Assembly (NCBI GenBank): GCA_003220335.1
Contig: QHSB01000089.1
Span: 1-33,056, forward strand
Source of the DNA: Candidatus Rokuibacteriota bacterium
Lineage (GTDB): Bacteria > Methylomirabilota > Methylomirabilia > Rokubacteriales > CSP1-6
DNA length: 33,056 bases
Reading direction: 5' to 3'
Shown here: piece by piece, positions 1-8,341 of the stretch
Position numbering within the stretch: the first letter of the stretch is position 1
Layout: each line of letters begins with the position of its first letter
Made by a program: the position numbers and the translations under genes
Notes under the pieces: model-generated
The model's input: only the letters and a program-made list of their open reading frames with translations
What the model was told of the DNA's origin: nothing
The model's database searches: none

Positions 1-1
1 C

Positions 2-2401
2 AAGAGCTTCGTCGTCAACTACACGAACGCGGCCACCATCGTCTCGGCCGACTACAAGGACACCGAGGACCTCGACGGTGTGTTCTCCGGGCTGAAGGAG
101 TTCCAGGAAAAGATCAAGGAGTGGCCGCTCAACGCCTTCCTCGGCCAGTACGACAACAAGACGTGGCAGTACGCGGCTCCCGGCGGCGAGGCCGGCGCCG
201 GCTGGAAGGCGCCCGCGCAGCAATCGGGCGAGCACAAGGCCGCCGACGAGAACGTGGGCGCGCCCGCCACGTCGCAGAAGCCGACGCTGCCGCCCGGCCC
301 GCCGTTCGAGCCGCTGGTGAAGTCGCTGCTCAAGCCGCCGCCGCCCCGGGACGACACGCTCCAGGACCCGCGCTGCGTCTTCCAGATCGTCAAGCGCCAC
401 TTCGCGCGCTACACCTCCGAGCTCGTCGAGCGCGTCACCGGCTGTCCGAAGGAGACCTTCGAGAAGGTCGCCGAGACGCTGCTGAACGCCTCCGGCGCCG
501 ACAAGACGAGCTCGTTCGCCTACGCGGTGGCCTGGACCCAGCACACGAACGGCCCGCAGATCATCGGCTGCGCCGCGCTGCTCCAGCTGCTGCTCGGCAA
601 CGTCGGACGTCCGGGCGCCGGGATCATGGCGCTGCGCGGCCACGCGTCCATCCAGGGCTCGACCGACATCCCGACGCTCTACCATTCGATTCACGGCTAC
701 ATGTCGCATCCGTCCGCGCTGAAGACGCACGGGACCCTGGCGGCGTGGCTGGCGGCGGAGACGAGCGCGCGCGGTTACTGGGCCAACACGCCCAAGTTCA
801 TGGTCTCCTACCTCAAGTCGATGTACGGCGGCGCGGCCACCAAGGACAACGACTTCGGCTACGACTGGCACCCCAAGATCCTCGGCGACCACTCGCATCT
901 GCCGATGTTCGTGGCCATGAACGAGGGGCGCGTGAAGGGCATGCTCTGCATCGGGCAGAACCCCGCCACGTCGCTCAACGCGCTGCTGGAGCGGCGGGGC
1001 ATGGCCAAGCTCGAGTGGCTGGTGGTCAAGGACAACTGGGTCACGGAGAGCGCGACCTTCTGGCAGACGGCGCCCGAGGTGAAGAGCGGCAAGGTCAAGC
1101 CCGCCGACATCAAGACCGAGGTCTTCTTCTTTCCGTCGGCGCAGGTCGCCGAGTACGACGGCTCGTTCACCAACACGCAGCGCATGCTGCAGTGGCACTA
1201 CAAGGCGGCGGAGCCACCCGGCGACTGTCGCTCGGACCTCTGGTTCACTCACCAGCTGGCCAAACGCCTGAAGAAGCTCTACGCCGATTCCACGGCGCCG
1301 CGCGACGCCGGCTTCAAGGCCCTCACGTGGGACTTCGATCCCGATGGCTCCGAGCCCCACGATCCCGGCGAGGTGCCGCCGACGGCCGGCGATCCCGACG
1401 GGCTCAAGATCCTGAAGGAGATCAACGGCTACTACACCGACGAGCCGGCGAAGCACCTCGCGGGCTTCGCCGACCTCAAGGACGACGGTTCGACGACCGG
1501 CGCGTCGTGGATCTACTGCGGCGTGTTCCCGGCGCCGGGCCAGAACCGCGCGGCCAGCCGCAAGGCCGACCCGCCCGGCACGCCCGGCGCGCACCTCGGC
1601 TGGGCCTGGGCGTGGCCCGCCAACCGCCGGATCATGTACAACCGCGCCTCGGCCGACCCGAACGGCCGGCCGTGGAGCGAGCGCAAGAAGTGGGTGTGGT
1701 GGGACGAGGCGCAGAAGAAGTGGGTCGGCCTCGACGTGCCCGACTTCGCGGCCACCAAGCCGCCGTCGGCGAAGGCCAGGCCCGACGCGATCGGCCTCGA
1801 CGCGCTCGCGGGCACCGATCCGTTCATCATGAAAACCGACGGGCGCGGCTGGCTCTTCGTGCCCACCGGCCTCGTGGACGGTCCGCTGCCGGCGCACTAC
1901 GAGCCGGCGGAGTCGCCCGTGAAGAACCCGCTCTACAAGCAGCAGTCGAGCCCCGTCTACAAGTACTGGAAGCGCGACGACAACGCGCTGGCCGCGCCCG
2001 GCGACAGCCGCTTCCCGATCGTCATCACGACGTACCGCCTCACCGAGCACTACCTCGCGGGCGCGATGAGCCGCTGGAACCCGTGGCTCACCGAGCTGCA
2101 GCCGGAGCTGTTCATCGAGATGAGCCCCGAGCTGGCCGCCGAGAAGGGCATCGCCAACCTCGGCTGGGTGCGGGTCACCACGCCGCGCGGCAACGTCCGC
2201 GCGAAGGCGCTGGTGACGCGCCGGCTGCGCCCGTTCACCATCGACGGGCGCGTCGTGCACCACGTCGGCATGCCGTGGCACTGGGGCTACGAGGGCGTGG
2301 TGACGGGCGACATCGTCAACGAGCTGACCTCGCTCGTCGGCGACCCGAACGTGTCGATCCACGAGGGCAAGGCCTTCGTCTGCAACGTGGAGAAAGCCTG
2401 A
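2..2401 (+). CDS. fdnG: Formate dehydrogenase (FDH-N/O type), catalytic alpha subunit, 5' partial
   Basis: This is the molybdopterin catalytic subunit that oxidises formate to CO2. The open frame enters from the window edge and gives 799 residues, against about 1000 in full-length FdnG/FdoG. The N-terminal Fe4S4 cysteines and the active-site Cys or selenocysteine are therefore outside the window. Family hallmarks seen are SFVVNYTNAATIVSADY at the edge, the GNVGRPGAGIMALRGHASIQG segment that matches the cofactor-binding 'ALRGHSNIQG' of FdnG, and a C-terminal molydopterin dinucleotide-binding domain (ITTYRLTEHYLAGAMSRWNPW). The TGA stop overlaps the ATG of the beta subunit (TGATG), so the two are translationally coupled. 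The downstream beta, NrfD and FdhE genes confirm the assignment. Whether it uses Mo or W, and Sec or Cys, cannot be seen here. Confidence 0.95.
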   Translation, partial: KSFVVNYTNAATIVSADYKDTEDLDGVFSGLKEFQEKIKEWPLNAFLGQYDNKTWQYAAPGGEAGAGWKAPAQQSGEHKAADENVGAPATSQKPTLPPGPPFEPLVKSLLKPPPPRDDTLQDPRCVFQIVKRHFARYTSELVERVTGCPKETFEKVAETLLNASGADKTSSFAYAVAWTQHTNGPQIIGCAALLQLLLGNVGRPGAGIMALRGHASIQGSTDIPTLYHSIHGYMSHPSALKTHGTLAAWLAAETSARGYWANTPKFMVSYLKSMYGGAATKDNDFGYDWHPKILGDHSHLPMFVAMNEGRVKGMLCIGQNPATSLNALLERRGMAKLEWLVVKDNWVTESATFWQTAPEVKSGKVKPADIKTEVFFFPSAQVAEYDGSFTNTQRMLQWHYKAAEPPGDCRSDLWFTHQLAKRLKKLYADSTAPRDAGFKALTWDFDPDGSEPHDPGEVPPTAGDPDGLKILKEINGYYTDEPAKHLAGFADLKDDGSTTGASWIYCGVFPAPGQNRAASRKADPPGTPGAHLGWAWAWPANRRIMYNRASADPNGRPWSERKKWVWWDEAQKKWVGLDVPDFAATKPPSAKARPDAIGLDALAGTDPFIMKTDGRGWLFVPTGLVDGPLPAHYEPAESPVKNPLYKQQSSPVYKYWKRDDNALAAPGDSRFPIVITTYRLTEHYLAGAMSRWNPWLTELQPELFIEMSPELAAEKGIANLGWVRVTTPRGNVRAKALVTRRLRPFTIDGRVVHHVGMPWHWGYEGVVTGDIVNELTSLVGDPNVSIHEGKAFVCNVEKA

Positions 2402-3183
2402 TGCCCGAACCCATGGGCTTTTACACGGACACGACGGTGTGCATCGGGTGCAAGGCGTGCGAGGTCGCGTGCAAGGAATGGAATCAGCTGCCGGCCACCA
2501 ACGGCGGGCGCGCCACGCTGTCGGGCGACTCCTACGACAACACGCGCCGGCTCGACGGCATTCACTGGCGCCACGTGAAGTTCATCGAGCAGTTCGCGCC
2601 GGACCGTCGCGACGGGCGCTGGTTGATGATGTCCGACGTCTGCAAGCACTGCGTGCGCGCGGGCTGCCTGGAGGTCTGCCCGACCGGCGCCATCATCCGC
2701 ACGGAGTTCGACACCGTCGTCATCCAGTCCGACGTCTGCAACGGCTGCCGCGACTGCATCGGCGCCTGCCCGTTCGGCGTGATCGACATCAACCCGGTCT
2801 CGGGCACCGCGCAGAAGTGCACGCTCTGCTACGACCGCATGCGCGCGGGCATGACGCCGGCGTGCGCGCAGGCGTGCCCGACGACCTCGATCAACTTCGG
2901 GACGATCCGCGAGCTCAAGCAGAAGGCGCAGGCACGGGTCGAGCAGCTGCACGGGCGCGGCGAGCGCGGCGCCTATCTGTATGGCGCCGACGAGCAGATG
3001 CTCGGCGGGCTGAACTCCTTTTACTTGCTGGTGGACAAGCCGGAGGTCTACGGGCTGCCGCCCGATCCCAAGCTGCCCTCACGCAACCTCAAGCCGGGCT
3101 CGCTGTGGTCGGCGCTCGGCGCCGTGGTCATCGGCGTGGTGGGGCTGATCTCGCTCCGCACGCGGAGGACCGACGATGCCTAG
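2401..3183 (+). CDS. fdnH: Formate dehydrogenase iron-sulfur beta subunit
   Basis: This 260-aa electron-transfer subunit carries electrons from the catalytic subunit to the membrane subunit. Four ferredoxin-type cysteine groups are visible: CIGCKACEVAC (residues 14-24), CKHCVRAGCLEVCP, CNGCRDCIGACPFGV and CTLCYDRM with ACAQACPTTS. This is the FdnH/HybA/DmsB pattern for four [4Fe-4S] clusters. Near the C terminus a single hydrophobic segment (LWSALGAVVIGVVGLISL) is followed by Arg residues, matching the FdnH membrane anchor. The start ATG overlaps the alpha stop. The stop lies 8 bp inside the next gene, whose SD (GGAGG) is within this coding sequence. Confidence 0.96.
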   Translation: MPEPMGFYTDTTVCIGCKACEVACKEWNQLPATNGGRATLSGDSYDNTRRLDGIHWRHVKFIEQFAPDRRDGRWLMMSDVCKHCVRAGCLEVCPTGAIIRTEFDTVVIQSDVCNGCRDCIGACPFGVIDINPVSGTAQKCTLCYDRMRAGMTPACAQACPTTSINFGTIRELKQKAQARVEQLHGRGERGAYLYGADEQMLGGLNSFYLLVDKPEVYGLPPDPKLPSRNLKPGSLWSALGAVVIGVVGLISLRTRRTDDA

Positions 3184-4063
3184 CACGTTCTTCACCGAGC
3201 CTCCGCACTGGCGCTGGCTGATCATCCTCTACTTCTTCTTCGGCGGCCTCGCCGGCGGCTGCTACGTCCTCGCGTCGATGCTCGACCTCATGGGACGGCC
3301 GTCGGACCGTCCTCTCGCCCGGCTCGGGTACCTGCTCGCGTTCCCGACCGTCGTCGTGTGTGGCATCCTCCTCATCGCCGACCTCGGCCGGCCCGAGCGC
3401 TTCTGGCACATGATGCTGCAGTCCGCCACGTGGCGGCCGATGCTCAAGACGTATTCGCCGATGTCGCTCGGCGCGTGGGGCCTCCTCGTCTTCGGCGGCT
3501 TCGCGTTCCTGTCGTTCCTGGGCGCGCTCGCGGACAGCGGTCGCCGCCGCGGCTTCGCGTTCCTGAGCCCGCCGGCGCCGATCGGCGTCATCGTGAGCGT
3601 GCTCGGGGGGCTCGCGGGGTTCTTCCTGGTCTCCTACACCGGCGTGCTGCTCGCCGTCACGAACCGTCCGATCTGGTCGGACACCACGCTGCTCGGCGCC
3701 GTCTTCCTCGTCTCCAGCGCCTCGACGTCGATCGCGCTGCTCCTGCTGCTCGGCTCGAGCCGCGTATTCCTCGTCGGCGGCCTCAAGGCGCTCCAGCGCT
3801 TCGACATGATCGTCCTCGGGCTCGAGCTGCTCACCCTGGCCGCGCTCGTCGTGTCCCTCGGCTCGCTCGCACGCGTCTGGCTCAATGCGTGGGGCGCGCT
3901 CCTCGTGCTCGGCGTCGTCGGCATCGGCATCGTCGTGCCGCTGCTGCTGCATGCGGGCGCCCACACGCCGGTGTCGCCCACGGCGCGCCTCGCGGCCGTG
4001 CTCGTGCTGGTGGGCGGCTTCCTGCTGCGCGTCGTGATCGTGCTCTCGTCGGAGGCGATCTGA
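3176..4063 (+). CDS. NrfD/PsrC-type membrane subunit of formate dehydrogenase
   Basis: A 295-aa polytopic membrane protein with about eight hydrophobic segments. The N-terminal HWRWLIILYFFFGGLAGGCY is the typical opening of NrfD/polysulfide reductase membrane subunits. This family binds quinone and carries no heme, so the complex probably passes formate electrons to the quinone pool through NrfD rather than the cytochrome b subunit (FdnI) of E. coli. It overlaps the beta gene by 8 bp. The start has an SD GGAGG 7 nt upstream. The direction of electron flow is inferred from family knowledge. Confidence 0.92.
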   Translation: MPSTFFTEPPHWRWLIILYFFFGGLAGGCYVLASMLDLMGRPSDRPLARLGYLLAFPTVVVCGILLIADLGRPERFWHMMLQSATWRPMLKTYSPMSLGAWGLLVFGGFAFLSFLGALADSGRRRGFAFLSPPAPIGVIVSVLGGLAGFFLVSYTGVLLAVTNRPIWSDTTLLGAVFLVSSASTSIALLLLLGSSRVFLVGGLKALQRFDMIVLGLELLTLAALVVSLGSLARVWLNAWGALLVLGVVGIGIVVPLLLHAGAHTPVSPTARLAAVLVLVGGFLLRVVIVLSSEAI

Positions 4064-4065
4064 CG

Positions 4066-4281
4066 ATGGTGCGCCTGCTCGCCCTGCTCGCGCTGGCGTC
4101 GCTCGCCGCCTGCACCAGCCCGGAGGCCACGCGCCAGCGGGCCGGCGGCCCGGGCGCCGACGTCGGCAATCACGGTCGCGTCGAGCTGCACGAGGGGGCG
4201 AAGCCCTACGCCGGCACGCCGGTGGTGATGCCGCAGCCGCGCGGCGGCGAAGTCGTCGCCGCGTCGCCCCGCGAACGGTGA
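4066..4281 (+). CDS. Small lipoprotein in the formate dehydrogenase operon
   Basis: A 71-residue protein starting 2 nt after the stop of the NrfD gene. It has a lipoprotein signal: short positive start, hydrophobic core and a lipobox LAAC with Cys near residue 17. The mature part is about 54 residues, polar, rich in Gly, Pro and Arg, and probably disordered. No domain was recognised. Its stop (TGA) overlaps the GTG start of fdhE, so it is embedded in the operon. It could be a structural or assembly helper of the complex on the outer face, but the sequence gives no direct evidence of function. Confidence 0.7.
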   Translation: MVRLLALLALASLAACTSPEATRQRAGGPGADVGNHGRVELHEGAKPYAGTPVVMPQPRGGEVVAASPRER

Positions 4282-5144
4282 GCACGGCGACGCTCGCGGC
4301 GCCGACGGCGGACGCGCTCGCGCGGGAGCATCCCGAATTTCGCGGCTGGCTCGATCTGCTCGCCGCTGTCCGCGAGGAGGCCGGCAGCGCGACGTGGGCC
4401 GACGCCGCCCGTGACGTCGCCGCCACCGCCCCGCTGCTGGCCGGGACGACCCTCACGATCGATCCAGGCCTCGCCGCTGCCTGGCTGCGCCGCCTGTTCG
4501 ACGTGGCCGCCGCGTCCGCGCCCGCCGTGGCCGGCGCCGCCGATCGGCTCGACCCGCTGGCGGCGCTCGAGGTGGCGATCGCGCTCGATACGCCGCGCAT
4601 CGACACCCTCGCCGACGCCGCCGGGCTTCCGCGCGAGCCGCTGCGCGCCGTCCTGCCGCTCGCGGCATACCCCTGGCTCGAGCGCTGCGGCGCGCAGGTC
4701 GCCGCCGGCGGCCTCGATCACGCTCAGGCCTGGTGTCCGATCTGCGGCGCGTGGGCGGCGCTGGCGGAGGCGCGGGGCCTCGAGGGCGCGCGGCGCTTGC
4801 GCTGCGGGCGCTGCGGCGGCGACTGGCGCGCCGAATGGCTGCGGTGCGCGTTCTGTGGCACGGACGAGCACGCGCGGCTGCGCAGCCTCGTGAGCGAGAC
4901 GACCGGTCAGGCCAGACGCGCCGAGGGCTGCGCGGCGTGCGGCGCGTGGATGAAGACGATCACGACGCTCGGCGCCGCCAGCACCGGCGAGCTGCGGTTG
5001 CTGGACCTCGCGACCGTGGATCTCGACGTCGCCGCGCTCGGGCGCGGGTGGAAACGCCCCGCCGGCCTGGGCGCGCGGCTCGACGTGCGCGTCATCGCGC
5101 GAGCGGGCGCTGCCCATCCGCGCCGGCGCTGGTGGCCGCGATGA
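4278..5144 (+). CDS. fdhE: Formate dehydrogenase accessory protein FdhE
   Basis: A 288-aa cytoplasmic maturation factor. FdhE proteins are rubredoxin-like and iron-binding and are needed for active respiratory formate dehydrogenase. Four CxxC motifs are visible in the C-terminal half: C153/C156 (WCPICGAW), C176/C179 (RCGRCGGDW), C190/C193 (RCAFCGTDEH) and C218/C221 (GCAACGAWMKT), in the family's order and spacing. The GTG start overlaps the lipoprotein stop (GTGA), and the TGA overlaps the next ATG (ATGA). Position directly after the structural genes supports the assignment. Confidence 0.93.
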   Translation: MSTATLAAPTADALAREHPEFRGWLDLLAAVREEAGSATWADAARDVAATAPLLAGTTLTIDPGLAAAWLRRLFDVAAASAPAVAGAADRLDPLAALEVAIALDTPRIDTLADAAGLPREPLRAVLPLAAYPWLERCGAQVAAGGLDHAQAWCPICGAWAALAEARGLEGARRLRCGRCGGDWRAEWLRCAFCGTDEHARLRSLVSETTGQARRAEGCAACGAWMKTITTLGAASTGELRLLDLATVDLDVAALGRGWKRPAGLGARLDVRVIARAGAAHPRRRWWPR

Positions 5145-5503
5145 CCGCGCGTCCCGCTGCCGTCTGCCGCGAGCTGCTCGCCGCGCTCGAGGCGTCGGAG
5201 GGGCGGCGCCGCCGGCGCAAGCGCGACACGACGCCCGACGCGATCGGGCTCGGCATCAAGCGCGCGCTGCTCGAGGACGCCGTCGCCTCCGATCCGGAGC
5301 CCGCCGCGTTCGAGGGCTGGCTCCTCGAGCGCTGTCTCGCCGCCGGCGGCGAGACCGGCGCGACGCGCGCGATGGCGCTGGAGGTGCTGGCCGAATGGCG
5401 GCTGGCGGCGAGCCTGCCCGAGTTCGGCGACTGGCTCGAGCGCGGCGCCCCGTCCGATGACGTTCACGGCGCCGTGACCGATCAGCCGGACGCCCGCGGA
5501 TAG
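5141..5503 (+). CDS. Hypothetical protein, last gene of the formate dehydrogenase operon
   Basis: A 120-aa soluble, largely helical protein coupled to fdhE by an ATGA overlap. It has a basic stretch near residues 19-26 (RRRRRKR) followed by an Ala/Leu/Glu-rich helical part. No signal peptide, membrane segment or cysteine motif is apparent, and I do not recognise the family. Its place after fdhE suggests a role in maturation or regulation of the enzyme, but this is context only. Two strong hairpins follow its stop. Confidence 0.7.
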   Translation: MTARPAAVCRELLAALEASEGRRRRRKRDTTPDAIGLGIKRALLEDAVASDPEPAAFEGWLLERCLAAGGETGATRAMALEVLAEWRLAASLPEFGDWLERGAPSDDVHGAVTDQPDARG

Positions 5504-5518
5504 TCGAGAACGATGAAC

Positions 5519-5587
5519 GTGGGGGGCCCCGAAATGGCCCCCCACACCCCCCAACGCTCGGAACCGCCCCGGGAAACCCGGGGCGGT
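5519..5587. terminator. Double-hairpin element between convergent genes (copy 1)
   Basis: Two perfect hairpins lie between the fdh operon end (5503) and the convergent psiE-like gene end (5597). Hairpin A has a 10-bp stem, 5519-5528 with 5536-5545 (loop CCGAAAT). Hairpin B has an 11-bp stem, 5563-5573 with 5577-5587 (loop AAA). There is no U-tract, so if it terminates transcription it does so by very stable GC stems in both directions. A homologous element lies in inverted orientation at 13628-13694. Confidence 0.75.
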
Positions 5588-5596
5588 CCTCGATTA

Positions 5597-6076
5597 TCAA
5601 CGCTCCGCGGTGGGCATCGTCGGGCGGTGGCGGAGCAGCACGAGGGAGACGACCAGCACGAGGCTGAGCACGGTCAGCAGGCCCAGCTCCACCATCGTCG
5701 CGCGAAACTGGGCGCTGCCGGCGTCCTTGACGTCCGAGAACTCCGCCGTGATCACGAGCACGCGCCGGATCGCGGCGATGAGTCCGACGACGAGGAAGGG
5801 CTCGGGCACGAGCGCGTGCTCGCGGAACGAGACCTGCACCGTGTACAGGATCTCCGCGAACATCAGGACAAGCAGCACGCGATCCAGGAGGCTGACCATC
5901 CGCCCCGGCAGCGTGCCGGCAATGAGGTTGGCGACGAACGTCAGCGTCGCGTCGGCGAGGAGGACGAGCGCCCCGGCCGCGAGGAGCACGCCGAGCGCCA
6001 CGTAGAGGACATCCTCGACGTGAGTGAAGCTCCGCGCGATCCAGTCACGAGCCGAGGCGCCCGTGGCGCGCGGCAC
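5597..6076 (-). CDS. PsiE-family (phosphate-starvation-inducible E) membrane protein
   Basis: A 159-aa inner-membrane protein with four hydrophobic segments, roughly residues 24-45, 60-80, 95-115 and 130-150. The segment ILYTVQVSFREHALVPEPF followed by LVVGLIAAIRRVLVITAE is characteristic of the PsiE family. The molecular function of PsiE is unknown, and the phosphate link is only established for the E. coli namesake. The GTG start sits one base after the TGA of the upstream small gene (TGACGTG), so it is probably translated by coupling. Confidence 0.8.
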   Translation of the reverse strand: MPRATGASARDWIARSFTHVEDVLYVALGVLLAAGALVLLADATLTFVANLIAGTLPGRMVSLLDRVLLVLMFAEILYTVQVSFREHALVPEPFLVVGLIAAIRRVLVITAEFSDVKDAGSAQFRATMVELGLLTVLSLVLVVSLVLLRHRPTMPTAER

Positions 6077-6077
6077 G

Positions 6078-6284
6078 TCAGCTGGCGCGCCGCGCCGCCC
6101 CGCTCAATCCGTCTTCGACGGTGTCCGCGACGGTCTGCAGGCGCTCGGCCGCGCCCTCGAGGCCGGCCGCCGCACGCTCGCGCACGTTCATCGTCATATC
6201 GTCGATGTAGTCCCGGATCCGGTCTCCGTAGATCCACATGACGGCGCCGCCCGCGATGGCTCCGACCAGTAGGCTCTTGATCAC
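6078..6284 (-). CDS. Small YtxH-like membrane protein
   Basis: A 68-aa protein starting at GTG with SD GGAGGG 5 nt upstream. A glycine-rich N-terminal membrane segment (SLLVGAIAGGAVMWIYGDRI) is followed by an amphipathic Ala/Glu/Arg helix (residues 35-60). This layout is typical of YtxH/gas-vesicle-like small envelope proteins. The match is by architecture only. It is co-transcribed with the PsiE-like gene, from which it is separated by one base. Confidence 0.7.
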   Translation of the reverse strand: MIKSLLVGAIAGGAVMWIYGDRIRDYIDDMTMNVRERAAAGLEGAAERLQTVADTVEDGLSGAARRAS

Positions 6285-6343
6285 GGTTCCCTCCGTTCGA
6301 CAGTCTTCCAGAGGATCTGAGAGCAAGGCGGGTGCCGGGGACT

Positions 6344-7150
6344 TCAGGCGGGCCAGGCGGCGAAGGGCGCCGTCCAGGCCCCGAGCGACAGCAGGCGCAC
6401 GTGACGGCGCCACCCCACGGACGCGCGCTGTTCCAGCGTGTTGTAGCCCCAGCCCGCGAGGAACAGGCGCGCGGCGGCCAGGCTCGGGGTCGCGTGGACG
6501 GCGTCGAGCGTCTCCAGCAGGTCCTCGACGAACCAGAGCCCCTCGGCACCCGCTTGCAGGCGGTGCGCAGCGGCGAGACGAGCAAGTGACTCCGGTTTGG
6601 GAATCACGCGACCGGGCTCGCGGCCGACGATGGGCAGCGCGCCGAGCCGGGCGTCCTGCGAAGCGAGCAGCGCCCGGGCGAAGCGCTCGGCCTTGGTAGT
6701 GATGACGGCCACGGGCGTGCCCGACGCCAGGACGTCGAGGAGGCGCGCGACCACGCCGGGATAAAAGACGTTGTGACGGATCCAGTCGTCGGGGTCGCGG
6801 GCGAACCACGCATCGCGCACGCCATTGAGCGCTTGGCCGAGCGTCTCGGGGGCGAGGCCGCCGGCGCCGAGCAGACGACGGGCCGTCGCCAGCCACGCCG
6901 TGCGGTCGACGAGCCCGGCGACCGTCTCGCCTGCGACGACGGCGTGCAGCAGCACCGGCATCTCCCAGCCGCTCTCGACCAGGGGGCGGTGGGCGCCGAA
7001 CACCGCCGCCACCGCGTCCGGGACCTCACGGGCGGCGGGCCACGTCTCGCGATAGGCGCGACGCGCGGCCTCGAAGTATTCCGGGCGGCCGTCGCAGAGG
7101 ACGCCATCGAAGTCGAGCGCGAGCACGACGGGAGAGAAGCCGGGGACCAT
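6344..7150 (-). CDS. HAD-superfamily hydrolase
   Basis: A 268-aa cytoplasmic phosphohydrolase. Motif I is LDFDGVLCDG near residues 11-20, with the two catalytic Asp. Motif II is VITTKAERF, the Lys region is GRVIPKPESL, and motif IV is LWFVEDLLETL. The segments EYFEAARRAYRETW, ESGWEMPVLLHA and LFLAGWGYNT resemble a HAD group I know from cyanobacteria; the substrate is unknown. The ATG at 7150 was preferred over an upstream in-frame start at 7291 because the family N terminus begins just before motif I and the longer form would overlap the divergent gene at 7215. Confidence 0.85.
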   Translation of the reverse strand: MVPGFSPVVLALDFDGVLCDGRPEYFEAARRAYRETWPAAREVPDAVAAVFGAHRPLVESGWEMPVLLHAVVAGETVAGLVDRTAWLATARRLLGAGGLAPETLGQALNGVRDAWFARDPDDWIRHNVFYPGVVARLLDVLASGTPVAVITTKAERFARALLASQDARLGALPIVGREPGRVIPKPESLARLAAAHRLQAGAEGLWFVEDLLETLDAVHATPSLAAARLFLAGWGYNTLEQRASVGWRRHVRLLSLGAWTAPFAAWPA

Positions 7151-7214
7151 CAAGTCCGTTGCCAGCGACTCTGCCGGCGGCCTGGCGTCGGCGTTGCAAG
7201 AATGGGAGGCAATG

Positions 7215-8228
7215 GTGATCCTCCAGGCGCTCCTGACGCTGCTCACCCGGTCGGCCGGCAAGCTGCTGAACACGGCCTTCGGCTGGGCCACCGTGATGCT
7301 CTTCGGCCGCGTGTCGAAGGATCGGCAGATCTACCTGTCGGTCATCGCCTTCGGCTCGGTGCTCTGGATCGTCGCGCTCATATCACTGGCGGCGCCGGGC
7401 TTCGGCACGTTCCTCCTGACGTTCGTCACGCTGCCGAAATGGGTCGACAAGCGCCTGATCCGCCTCGCGATGATGGCCGCCGTCCTGGTCATCCCCGCCC
7501 TCGTGGGCCTCGTCTCGCTTCGCATGCTCGAGCCCGGCGCGCGCCCGCGCGGCGCCGCGGCCAAGGTCGTGACGGTCTTGCGCGGCTACCCCTACACCGT
7601 CGGGCTCGCGATCACACTCGTGCTGATGACGGTGTTCGCGCCCGTGCTGAGGGTGCGCAACCTCGCGCGCCGCTGGGAGACGCAGCACGTGCCCATGCTG
7701 GTGAAGCCCGACGATTATCTGACCGTCGTCGAGGAGGTCCAGGCGGCGCTGCGCACGGGCGGAATCCCGACGACGCGCGCGACGGTGACCTGGATGCTGC
7801 GTCTGCCCACGAAGTTCCTGTCGCTCTTTGCGCGGTACGCGATGGCCACCGTGGCCGCCGACCACCTCACCCGACTCGTCGCGCCAGAGGTCGAGATCCT
7901 CTTGCATCCCTCCGACCTGGTGATCAGCGGGCGCGAGCGCGCCGCCACCCGGGCGCGCGCGATCCTGGCCGAGCGGCTCACGGTCACGCGCGCATACCTG
8001 ACGTGGGACAAGGAGTCGAACGAGGTCGAGGACCGCATCCGTGAGATCTGGCAGGCCATGCGCGATGGCCGGATGGACGAGGCGGCCGCGACGCTGGCCG
8101 CCGTGCAGTACCGCCTGCGCGAGCTCGACGTGCCCTACGACGAGTGGGAGGTGCTCTTCCGCGAGGCGCTGCTCGCGGAGACCGCGCTCCTGCGTGGGCG
8201 CATGCCGAGCGCCGCGCGCGCGGCCTAG
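7215..8228 (+). CDS. Uncharacterised membrane protein, first gene of an unknown operon
   Basis: About 337 aa. The N-terminal third has three or four hydrophobic segments (IYLSVIAFGSVLWIVALISL, LAMMAAVLVIPALVGLVSL, GLAITLVLMTVFAPVL). The remainder is a soluble, charged domain ending in a helical region. I do not recognise the family. The start is uncertain: GTG 7215 has SD GGGAGG at 5 nt, ATG 7212 is only 2 nt from that SD, and TTG 7194 is also in frame. It is followed at once by a TPR gene and a second membrane protein on the same strand, so the three probably act together in the envelope. Confidence 0.75.
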   Translation: MILQALLTLLTRSAGKLLNTAFGWATVMLFGRVSKDRQIYLSVIAFGSVLWIVALISLAAPGFGTFLLTFVTLPKWVDKRLIRLAMMAAVLVIPALVGLVSLRMLEPGARPRGAAAKVVTVLRGYPYTVGLAITLVLMTVFAPVLRVRNLARRWETQHVPMLVKPDDYLTVVEEVQAALRTGGIPTTRATVTWMLRLPTKFLSLFARYAMATVAADHLTRLVAPEVEILLHPSDLVISGRERAATRARAILAERLTVTRAYLTWDKESNEVEDRIREIWQAMRDGRMDEAAATLAAVQYRLRELDVPYDEWEVLFREALLAETALLRGRMPSAARAA

Positions 8229-8341
8229 TCCGGGTGCCATTTCTGGCGGCGCCGTGTGCCCATCTGCCGCAGCGGACCGCGTGGATTGGCCACGCGCACG
8301 CGATCTTGGGTGCGGCTTGCTTCTTGCTGCCACGCGGATTC

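Noticed and set aside
121-2400. Long plus-strand ORF overlapping formate dehydrogenase alpha
   Set aside because: Arg/Ala-rich shadow frame; only its tail from 2401 is the real beta subunit.
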